A stretch of DNA of 14,218 nucleotides from CAZPHI01 sp964586425. GTDB taxonomy: Bacteria > Bacillota > Clostridia > Lachnospirales > Lachnospiraceae. The notes under the pieces are model-generated. The model ran no database searches. It saw only the letters and a program-made list of their open reading frames with translations, and was not told the origin of the DNA. Every line of letters starts with the position of its first letter. The stretch's first letter is position 1. The DNA lies in the NCBI GenBank assembly GCA_964586425.1, contig CAZPHI010000054.1:1-14218 (forward strand). The letters run 5' to 3'. Position numbers and translations under genes: made by a program. This document shows positions 1-6,070 of the stretch, in pieces.

Positions 1-23
1 ATTTTGAGATAGGAGATTATTGT

Positions 24-677
24 ATGAAATCGATTTTGATAATCGGGATGGGAAGATTTGGAAGATATTTGTGTGAAAACCTTGCCGAGCGAGGTAATGA
101 AATTATGATTGTTGATGAAGTGGAAGAGACAATGGAAGATTTACTACCTATAGTGACTAGTGCTAAGATTGGTGATTGTACTAATCCAGACGTACTCAAA
201 TCATTAGGTATTTCTAATTTTGATATGTGTATTATATGTATTGGAACAAATTTCCAGAGCAGCCTTGAGGTAACAAGTCTTGTGAAAGAAATGGGTGCAA
301 AATATGTAATTAGTAAAGCTAACAGAGATATTCAGGCCAAATTCTTATTAAGGAATGGTGCAGATGAGATTATATATCCTGATAGAGATATTGCAGAACG
401 ACTTGCAGTAAAGTATAGTGCAAAGAATATATTTGATTATGTTGAACTGTCAGCAGAATATTCCATATATGAGATTCCTACATTAAAAGACTGGGTCGGT
501 AAAACAATTCGTGAAGTTAATATCAGAGCCACACATAGTATTAATATTCTTGGATTAAAGATTGATGGAATTGCTAATTTTATGCCAAGTGCTGATTATG
601 TGTTTAGTGGTAGAGAACATATGGTAATACTTGGAAAGAACGAAGATGTATCAAAACTTCTTTCAATGATTAAATAG
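24..677 (+). CDS. ktrA: KtrA/TrkA-type potassium channel regulatory subunit (RCK protein)
   Basis: This is a cytoplasmic RCK protein that binds nucleotide and gates a KtrB/TrkH-type K+ uptake channel. The 217-residue length is typical of single-RCK KtrA proteins (about 220). The N-terminal Rossmann half shows GMGRFG at residues 8-13. An acidic residue, D31, ends the second strand, as in NAD(H)-preferring folds, and the family motif GDCTNPDVL lies at 50-58. Residues from about 134 to the end form the RCK_C ligand-binding half. The ATG follows AGGAGA at 11-16, a good ribosome binding site. The DUF1653 gene starts 18 bases downstream, so the two are probably co-transcribed. The partner channel gene is expected just upstream, outside the window. 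Family assignment is firm; the choice between Ktr and Trk naming is not. Confidence 0.92.
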   Translation: MKSILIIGMGRFGRYLCENLAERGNEIMIVDEVEETMEDLLPIVTSAKIGDCTNPDVLKSLGISNFDMCIICIGTNFQSSLEVTSLVKEMGAKYVISKANRDIQAKFLLRNGADEIIYPDRDIAERLAVKYSAKNIFDYVELSAEYSIYEIPTLKDWVGKTIREVNIRATHSINILGLKIDGIANFMPSADYVFSGREHMVILGKNEDVSKLLSMIK

Positions 678-695
678 TGTTAAGGAGATTTTATT

Positions 696-1226
696 ATGGC
701 TGAAGAAAGAGTATTAGTACCTGGAGAGTTTTACAAACATTTCAAAAATAAATTATATCAAATAAAGATGGTTGCAATTCATTCAGAAACTGGTGAGAAG
801 ATGGTCGTATATCAAAGAATGTATGATGACTTTCAAGTATATGTAAGACCATACGATATGTTTATGAGTGAAGTCGATCATGTGAAATATCCGGATGTAA
901 AGCAAAAATACAGATTTGAAAAAGTTGAGGACATAACTACATTAACAAATAACACAGAAACTATAGAAACTATAGAAAACACTAATATAGAAATTGATGA
1001 AGAAACGGTGGATCCAAGACTTATGCAGTTTTTGGATGCTGATAGCTTTCAGGATAAGCTTAATGTTCTCGCATCATTAAAGGCAAAGATGGATGACAGA
1101 CTGATTGATGATATTGCAATGTCAATGGATTTGACTGTAGATGAGGGAGATATAGAAGAGAGATACAAATCATTAAGATATTGTATAATGACTAAAGCAA
1201 AATACGAATGTGAAAGATTAAGATAG
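696..1226 (+). CDS. DUF1653 domain protein with helical C-terminal extension
   Basis: Residues 8-76 match the DUF1653 pattern: G-E-F-Y-K-H-F-K-N-K-L-Y near the start, then a V-Y-Q-R-M-Y strand and V-R-P-Y-D-M-F. That is a small beta-rich domain of unknown role, often found alone in proteins of about 70-100 residues. Here a Thr/Glu-rich low-complexity linker (about 80-105) joins it to a charged helical region (106-176) that I cannot assign to a family. There is no signal peptide or membrane segment, so it is probably cytoplasmic. AAGGAG at 682-687 supports the ATG. It sits 18 bases behind ktrA and is followed by a terminator, so it is likely the last gene of a potassium-transport operon. No biochemical function is proposed. 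Confidence 0.85.
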   Translation: MAEERVLVPGEFYKHFKNKLYQIKMVAIHSETGEKMVVYQRMYDDFQVYVRPYDMFMSEVDHVKYPDVKQKYRFEKVEDITTLTNNTETIETIENTNIEIDEETVDPRLMQFLDADSFQDKLNVLASLKAKMDDRLIDDIAMSMDLTVDEGDIEERYKSLRYCIMTKAKYECERLR

Positions 1227-1239
1227 CTTATTTAAGAAA

Positions 1240-1278
1240 CTGTAAGAAAAATGTGTGAAAAATCTTACAGTTTTTTTT
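1240..1278 (+). terminator. Rho-independent terminator after the ktrA-DUF1653 operon
   Basis: CTGTAAGA (1240-1247) pairs perfectly with TCTTACAG (1263-1270), and a run of eight T follows (1271-1278). It lies 13 bases beyond the DUF1653 stop codon. Confidence 0.88.
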
Positions 1279-1390
1279 ATATATTTAATAAATTAATAAT
1301 TTGCCAAACTATATAATTATATGATATTGTAATGTTAATGGTTTTATTTATATTGTATAAGTTTGCCGTTTAATATTATTAACAAAAAAG
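1279..1390 (+). other. A/T-rich leader region upstream of citrate synthase
   Basis: The region holds no ORF. I see no convincing sigma-A promoter: TATAAT at 1312-1317 has no good -35, and TTGTAA (1327-1332) with TATTGT (1351-1356) has an 18-base spacer but poor matches. A 13-base inverted repeat, TTATATTGTATAA, occupies 1348-1360. It contains ATTGTATA, the same eight bases as the left part of the palindrome at 3024-3035. The promoter for the citrate synthase gene must lie somewhere here, because a terminator precedes it. Confidence 0.4.
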
Positions 1391-1402
1391 AGGAGGTTTT
1401 TA

Positions 1403-2785
1403 ATGGAAGAAAAGAGTTTTTCTAAAATTACACCAGAGATAAGGGAACTGGCGCATATGTGTCAGAAAAACGGAAAGATAAATAGTCTGTTATATAACAA
1501 ATATGATGTAAAACGTGGCCTCAGAGATATTAATGGGAAAGGCGTTCTTACAGGATTAACAGAGATAAGTGAAATTAAATCAAGTGAAATCAATGAAGAA
1601 GGTGTTAATGTACCTTGCGAAGGAAAGTTGTATTATCGAGGAATAGATGTTGAAGACATAATTGCTGGATTTGGCAAAGATGAAAGATTTGGATTTGAAG
1701 AAGTAACATATCTGCTTTTGTTTGGAAAGATGCCTAATAAAAGAGAGTTGAGTAGTTTCACAGAATTATTAGGTCAATATAGATGTATTCCTCCGAATTT
1801 TGTGAGAGACATAATTATGAAGAAACCAAGTCAGGATATAATGAATGCACTTGCAAGAAGTGTCCTGATGCTTTATTCATATGATGAGAAAGCTGATGAT
1901 ATCAGCATTTCTAATGTTGTAAGACAGTCATTACAGCTTATATCAGAATTACCATTGCTTGCTGTATACAGCTATCAGGCATATCGCCATTACCATCAGG
2001 GTGGGAGTCTTATTATTCATGAACCAAAGCCAGAATTGTCAACAGCAGAGAATATATTATATCTGTTAAGAGACGATAAGAAGTACACACAGCTAGAGGC
2101 TGAGATTCTGGATGTAGCATTGGTTCTGCATGCAGAACACGGTGGAGGTAATAATTCAACATTTACAACACATGTAGTAACATCTTCTGGAACAGATACT
2201 TATTCTACGATTGTCTCATCACTGGCATCGCTAAAAGGACCAAAGCACGGTGGCGCGAATATCAAGGTTGTTAAGATGTTCAATGATATCAAAGAGAATG
2301 TTAAGGACTGGGATGATGAAGATGAGTTAACAGCATATCTTGAATTAATTCTTCATAAGAAAGCATTCGATAAGACTGGACTTATATATGGAATGGGGCA
2401 TGCTGTATATTCACTGTCTGATCCTAGAGCTAATGTATTCAAAGGTTATGTAGAAAGCCTTTCAATTGAAAAAGGAATGGAGAAGGAATTCCGTCTATAT
2501 GCTAATGTTGAACGAATTGCATCAAGACTGATTAGCCAGGAGCGTAAGATATACAAAGGCGTGAGTGCTAATGTTGATTTCTATAGTGGTTTTGTATATA
2601 GTATGTTAGGACTTCCAACGGAACTCTATACTCCAATATTTGCAATTGCAAGAATTAGTGGATGGAGTGCACATAGAATTGAAGAGCTTATTAATGCAGG
2701 AAAGATTATCAGACCTGCATATATGAATGTCTGTGAAAGGCGTGAATATGTAAGACTTGATGATAGAGAAGATATTAATGATTAA
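1403..2785 (+). CDS. gltA: Citrate synthase (Si type)
   Basis: This enzyme condenses acetyl-CoA with oxaloacetate to citrate; some relatives use propionyl-CoA and make 2-methylcitrate. The active-site pattern is intact: H246 in HAEHGGGNN, KHGGAN at 281-286, the second His H333 in GMGHAVY, and the catalytic Asp D392 in NVDFYSG. R417 and R425 lie in the C-terminal block ending S-A-H-R. At 460 residues it is longer than bacterial type I/II enzymes (about 370-430), mainly through an N-terminal extension of about 60 residues before the LYYRGIDVEDI motif (77-87). Many Clostridia have this long form. AGGAGG at 1391-1396 with a six-base gap fixes the ATG. The gene is monocistronic, with terminators on both sides. 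The next gene encodes an unrelated Claisen-condensing enzyme that may make a similar product. Methylcitrate synthase activity cannot be excluded. Confidence 0.92.
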   Translation: MEEKSFSKITPEIRELAHMCQKNGKINSLLYNKYDVKRGLRDINGKGVLTGLTEISEIKSSEINEEGVNVPCEGKLYYRGIDVEDIIAGFGKDERFGFEEVTYLLLFGKMPNKRELSSFTELLGQYRCIPPNFVRDIIMKKPSQDIMNALARSVLMLYSYDEKADDISISNVVRQSLQLISELPLLAVYSYQAYRHYHQGGSLIIHEPKPELSTAENILYLLRDDKKYTQLEAEILDVALVLHAEHGGGNNSTFTTHVVTSSGTDTYSTIVSSLASLKGPKHGGANIKVVKMFNDIKENVKDWDDEDELTAYLELILHKKAFDKTGLIYGMGHAVYSLSDPRANVFKGYVESLSIEKGMEKEFRLYANVERIASRLISQERKIYKGVSANVDFYSGFVYSMLGLPTELYTPIFAIARISGWSAHRIEELINAGKIIRPAYMNVCERREYVRLDDREDIND

Positions 2786-2800
2786 ATTATTACTATAAAT

Positions 2801-2839
2801 AAAAGAGGCTTTTGCACTAATTAGTGTGGAGCCTTTTTT
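2801..2839 (+). terminator. Rho-independent terminator after citrate synthase
   Basis: AGGCT (2806-2810) pairs with AGCCT (2830-2834). Inside the hairpin lies the palindrome CACTAATTAGTG (2815-2826). A run of six T (2834-2839) ends it. Confidence 0.83.
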
Positions 2840-3006
2840 ATTATATATGAATGTCAGAAAATATAGTAAAATGTTGATAAATAGTAGAATAATTGTGCGA
2901 ACAATTAATGAAATTTAGATAAAATGTGCATAACTATGTGGATAGTGTGAATAAAGTGGGAAAATATCAAAGTTATTATCTAATGAAAATGGATTAAAAA
3001 GAAGGG
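2840..3006 (+). other. Non-coding region upstream of the LeuA-family operon
   Basis: No ORF is supported here. The DNA is very A/T-rich. The only clear structure is the inverted repeat AATTGT-GCGA-ACAATT at 2891-2906. The region is longer than the promoter at 3007-3035 needs, which leaves room for upstream regulatory sites. Confidence 0.5.
2891..2906. promoter_or_regulatory. Inverted repeat AATTGT-N4-ACAATT, possible distal operator
   Basis: Six-base arms match perfectly around a four-base centre (GCGA). The arms are the same ATTGT/ACAAT half-sites as the palindrome over the downstream promoter, but with a centre two bases wider. The two site centres are 131 bases apart. Binding by the FCD regulator at 4609-5301 is an inference. 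Confidence 0.4.
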
Positions 3007-3035
3007 TTGACATTAATTGTGTAATTGTATACAAT
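3007..3035 (+). promoter_or_regulatory. Sigma-A promoter of the LeuA-family/gntR/J-protein operon
   Basis: A perfect -35 TTGACA (3007-3012) is separated by 17 bases from the -10 TACAAT (3030-3035). Transcription should start near 3042, leaving a leader of about 40 bases before the ATG at 3084. The -10 box forms the right half of a palindrome (3024-3035), so a bound repressor would block RNA polymerase. Confidence 0.85.
3024..3035. promoter_or_regulatory. Palindromic operator ATTGTATACAAT over the -10 box
   Basis: This is a perfect 12-base palindrome covering the end of the spacer and the whole -10 hexamer. GntR-superfamily operators follow N(y)GT-N(x)-ACN(y), and TTGTATACAA-like sites are typical of FadR/FCD members. 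A GntR/FCD gene is the second gene of the transcript, so autoregulation is the simplest reading. Confidence 0.7.
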
Positions 3036-3083
3036 GATACATATTACATTTTAACATTGGTTAAATTATCATGGAGGTTATTA

Positions 3084-4481
3084 ATGGACAATAGAGCTGT
3101 TAAACTAAACAAACACACAAATTTACTTGGATTGGAAGAACATTTTTATCATTTGGTTGATGTGGATGTTCCTAATGTATATAGAAATCTTTTCCCATAT
3201 GATGAAGTACCTAAGGTTGCTTTTAATGACAGGGTTGTACCACATAATATGTCGGAGAAGATATGGATTACTGATACAACATTTAGAGATGGACAGCAGT
3301 CTAGAACTCCATATACACCAGAACAGATTGTAAGAATGTATGATTATTTTAACAAACTTGGTGGACCTAAGGGCATTATTAAAGCATCAGAATTCTTCCT
3401 TTATAGTAAGCAGGATAGAGACGCTGTATACAAATGTATGGAGAGAGGCTACAAATTCCCAGAGATTACAAGCTGGATTAGAGCAAGCAAGAAGGATTTT
3501 GAACTTGTAAAGGATATTGGTATGAAGGAAACAGGTATTCTTGTAAGCTGTTCTGATTATCATATATTTTATAAAATGAAAATGACACGTAAAGAATGTA
3601 TGGAACATTATTTGAGTGTTGTTAGAGAATGTCTTGAGACAGGTATTAGTCCAAGATGTCATCTTGAAGATATAACAAGAGCGGATATATATGGATTCGT
3701 AATTCCATTCGTACTTGAGCTTATGAAGTTACAGGATGAGTATAAGATTCCAGTTAAGATAAGAGCCTGTGATACTATGGGATATGGCGTTAATTTCTCA
3801 GGTGCTGTGCTTCCAAGATCAGTACAGGGAATTATATATGGTCTTGTTACACATGCTAATGTTCCATCTGAGAATCTTGAGTGGCATGGACATAATGATT
3901 TCTATAAAGCAGTTGTTAATTCAACCACAGCATGGCTGTATGGTGCAGCAGGTGTTAACTGTTCATTATTTGGCATTGGCGAAAGAACTGGTAATACACC
4001 TCTTGAAGCAATGGTATTTGAATATGCTCAGCTTAAGGGTACACTAGATGGAATGGATACTACTGTTATTACTGAGCTTGTAGAGTATTATGAGAAGGAA
4101 ATAGGATACCAGGTTCCTTCAAGAACTCCATTTGTTGGAAAGAGCTTTAATGTCACAAGAGCTGGTATACATGCAGATGGTTTGTTAAAGAATGAGGAAA
4201 TATACAATATATTTAATACTGATAAGTTACTTAACAGACCAGTAATGGTTGCTGTATCTAATACATCAGGACTTGCTGGAATTGCTCATTGGATTAATAC
4301 ATATTTCCAGTTGAAGGAAGAAAGAAGAGTTGACAAAAACTGTGATCTTGTTGCTGAGGTTAAGCAGTGGGTTGATTCAGAATACGAAGGTGGTCGAGTT
4401 ACTGTCATTACTGATGAAGAGCTATTAAAGTGTATTGATAAGATATGCAAACAAAAAGGTGTTAATCTAATTGAATACTAA
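3084..4481 (+). CDS. LeuA/homocitrate synthase family enzyme; possible Re-citrate synthase
   Basis: This is a TIM-barrel Claisen-condensing enzyme of the HMGL-like family, which joins an acyl-CoA to a 2-oxo acid. In the 465-residue protein, TTFRDGQQS (65-73) carries R68 and metal ligand D69. HGHND (268-272) gives metal ligands H268 and H270. GIGERTGNTPLE (297-308) holds N304, and GIHADG (361-366) carries the conserved catalytic-region His H363. An N-terminal extension of about 58 residues precedes the barrel. The C-terminal allosteric domain of true LeuA (about 130 residues) is missing, so leucine feedback is unlikely. Homocitrate, citramalate and Re-citrate synthases are all possible; the neighbouring Si-citrate synthase and organic-acid-type regulator point to citrate or a related acid. 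The ATG at 3084 has GGAGG at 3073-3077; an upstream in-frame TTG at 3057 lacks a ribosome binding site. Family is certain, substrate is not. Confidence 0.88.
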   Translation: MDNRAVKLNKHTNLLGLEEHFYHLVDVDVPNVYRNLFPYDEVPKVAFNDRVVPHNMSEKIWITDTTFRDGQQSRTPYTPEQIVRMYDYFNKLGGPKGIIKASEFFLYSKQDRDAVYKCMERGYKFPEITSWIRASKKDFELVKDIGMKETGILVSCSDYHIFYKMKMTRKECMEHYLSVVRECLETGISPRCHLEDITRADIYGFVIPFVLELMKLQDEYKIPVKIRACDTMGYGVNFSGAVLPRSVQGIIYGLVTHANVPSENLEWHGHNDFYKAVVNSTTAWLYGAAGVNCSLFGIGERTGNTPLEAMVFEYAQLKGTLDGMDTTVITELVEYYEKEIGYQVPSRTPFVGKSFNVTRAGIHADGLLKNEEIYNIFNTDKLLNRPVMVAVSNTSGLAGIAHWINTYFQLKEERRVDKNCDLVAEVKQWVDSEYEGGRVTVITDEELLKCIDKICKQKGVNLIEY

Positions 4482-4514
4482 TTTTAGCATTTAGTTAAAA
4501 TATTTGATTAATCA

Positions 4515-4544
4515 TTGGATTTTTATCTGATTCTGATATAGAAT
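4515..4544 (+). promoter_or_regulatory. Weak candidate internal promoter before the GntR gene
   Basis: TTGGAT (4515-4520) is followed, 18 bases on, by TAGAAT (4539-4544). The -35 match is poor. No terminator is visible in the 4482-4608 gap, so read-through from the upstream gene is more likely the main source of transcript. Confidence 0.25.
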
Positions 4545-4608
4545 AGAATTGGTGTTAAAGTCTGATGATTAATTAGATTAAGGCAAAACAATGGAGGTAA
4601 TATATTAT

Positions 4609-5301
4609 ATGGAGAATATGGCTTCTGCTGACAAATACTCCCTTAGAGGAAGGGTATTCAATCAGATACGAGAAGATATATTATTGGGCAAATATCAGGC
4701 TAATGAGGAGCTTAAGGAAGTTAATATTGGTAAGTCGCTTGGAGTAAGCAGAACACCAGTAAGAGAGGCACTAAGACAGTTGGAATTAGAGGGACTTGTT
4801 AGAATAATTCCTAACAAGGGTGCATATGTTACAGGCATTACAGAAAAGGATATAAGAGATATATATACAATTCGTTCCCTTCTTGAGGGGCTATGTGCAC
4901 GTTGGGCTGCAAAGCTTGCTACAAAGGAGCAGATTGAAGAATTTGAAGAGATAGTATATCTGGCAGAATTCCATGGCAGCAAAGAAAATTATGAACAGGT
5001 ATTTGAGCTGGACAACAAATTCCATGAAAAATTATATGAATCATGTGGAAGTGAGATATTGAAACATACTTTGACAGATTACCATCATTATATAGAAAGA
5101 GTTAGAAAGATAACGCTTTCGGGTAAGGACAGAGTAGCAAAGTCTAATGAAGAACATGAAGCAATTCTTGATGCTATTAAGAATGGTGATGAAGATACAG
5201 CTGAAAAATTAGCTAATATGCATATATTAAATACAATTCAAAACATAGATAATAAGGGTCTTAGTAATATCCTTAGTATGTCAGAACTTCAAAACGAATA
5301 A
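4609..5301 (+). CDS. GntR family transcriptional regulator, FadR/FCD subfamily
   Basis: This is a DNA-binding regulator with an N-terminal winged helix (about 10-75), including the recognition segment LGVSRTPVREALRQLELEGL (44-63), and a C-terminal all-helical FCD ligand domain (about 83-210). The four metal ligands typical of metal-binding FCD domains are present: D135, H139, H183 and H205. Members of this group often sense organic acids. It lies behind the LeuA-family gene without a terminator between, and the J-domain gene starts 33 bases after it. Its likely target is the palindrome at 3024-3035. An ATG at 4591 has no ribosome binding site, because its own GGAGG (4593-4597) serves the ATG at 4609 with an 11-base gap. 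The ATG at 4618 is a further possibility. The effector is unknown; citrate, 2-oxoglutarate or another di/tricarboxylate is inferred from context. Confidence 0.9.
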   Translation: MENMASADKYSLRGRVFNQIREDILLGKYQANEELKEVNIGKSLGVSRTPVREALRQLELEGLVRIIPNKGAYVTGITEKDIRDIYTIRSLLEGLCARWAAKLATKEQIEEFEEIVYLAEFHGSKENYEQVFELDNKFHEKLYESCGSEILKHTLTDYHHYIERVRKITLSGKDRVAKSNEEHEAILDAIKNGDEDTAEKLANMHILNTIQNIDNKGLSNILSMSELQNE

Positions 5302-5334
5302 AGACTATTGTATGTTTCATATAGGGGTGAATGT

Positions 5335-5844
5335 ATGAATGAAGTGGATTATATGAATATGAGTGATGAAGAAGTCACAGATAAGAAAAAGTGGTTATTT
5401 AAAGAAAGCATACGACTTGAAGAGATAAGTCGTAATCTTGAAGATGAACGAAAAGTAATTGAAGTTCAGAAGGGTTTACTGCAGCGTCAGCAAAGTAAGA
5501 ATCTACTTCTTAGAAAACAGTTGGAAAATCAGAAGAATCTGTTTGACAAGCAATGGCAATTACTTGAAAAAGAGACAAGACGTCTCGCATGTGATAAAGA
5601 AAAATTTCAACATGAAAAACAGGTTTACAGAGATGAAATCTATCGTGAGGCTAGAAGAAATATGAATATTACTTCTAATATTAACATATTCTTTAAGGGT
5701 GTAAGTGATTCTAATTCTTTGAAAAGAAGATATAAAGCCTTGCTTAAGATATATCATCCGGACAATATGCATGGAGATAAAGCATTATTGCAGGCAATTA
5801 ATGATGAATATGATAAGCTTACACGCTATTATCTAGGAACCTAG
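5335..5844 (+). CDS. Coiled-coil protein with C-terminal J (DnaJ-like) domain
   Basis: The 169-residue protein begins with a long, highly charged helix (about 15-108, rich in K, E, Q, L and R) that reads as a coiled coil. It ends with a short J-domain-like region (about 117-165): a hydrophobic INIFFKGV segment, a basic helix RRYKALLKIY, the diagnostic HPD loop at 141-143, then an A-I-N-D-E-Y-D-K-L helix. HPD motifs stimulate the ATPase of DnaK/Hsp70. The usual Gly/Phe, zinc and substrate domains of DnaJ are absent, so the coiled coil probably supplies client or partner specificity. There is no signal peptide or membrane segment. ATG 5335 has AGGGG at 5323-5327; an in-frame TTG at 5308 lacks one. 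It is the last gene of the gntR operon. Its client is unknown. Confidence 0.82.
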   Translation: MNEVDYMNMSDEEVTDKKKWLFKESIRLEEISRNLEDERKVIEVQKGLLQRQQSKNLLLRKQLENQKNLFDKQWQLLEKETRRLACDKEKFQHEKQVYRDEIYREARRNMNITSNINIFFKGVSDSNSLKRRYKALLKIYHPDNMHGDKALLQAINDEYDKLTRYYLGT

Positions 5845-5873
5845 TACAATTTTAATAATGAATTAGAAGATAG

Positions 5874-5903
5874 AACTGACAAAGCAAAATTTGTCAGTTT
5901 TTC
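5874..5903 (+). terminator. Rho-independent terminator after the J-domain gene
   Basis: AACTGACAAA (5874-5883) pairs perfectly with TTTGTCAGTT (5890-5899) around a six-base loop, and a T-rich tail follows. It closes the operon that starts at 3007. Confidence 0.88.
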
Positions 5904-5959
5904 TATTATTTTATGCTTATAGAAAAAAACTAATATTTGTAAAAAATAAACAAATTACA

Positions 5960-5988
5960 TTGACTATATAAGAAAATTTTGGTAAAAT
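5960..5988 (+). promoter_or_regulatory. Sigma-A promoter of the membrane pyrophosphatase gene
   Basis: TTGACT (5960-5965), a 17-base spacer and TAAAAT (5983-5988) precede the gene. Initiation near 5995 gives a leader of about 75 bases. In it, GGGC (5998-6001) could pair with GCCC (6026-6029) across an A/T-rich loop; I see no known riboswitch there. Confidence 0.75.
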
Positions 5989-6070
5989 TTATCGTATGGG
6001 CTTTTTATAAAATATTAATAAATATGCCCTAAATCTAAACTAGTTCTAAAGAGAGAAGGAGAAAAACACA

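Noticed and set aside
3057..3083. In-frame TTG start adding nine residues to the LeuA-family protein
   Set aside because: No ribosome binding site precedes it, while the ATG at 3084 has GGAGG six bases upstream.
3387..3662. Open frame of 91 codons on the - strand inside the LeuA-family gene
   Set aside because: It overlaps strongly conserved coding sequence on the other strand and its product resembles no protein family.
5995..6051. Possible riboswitch in the hppA leader
   Set aside because: Only a four-base GGGC/GCCC pairing around an A/T-rich loop is seen; no known riboswitch core or terminator/antiterminator pair is present.
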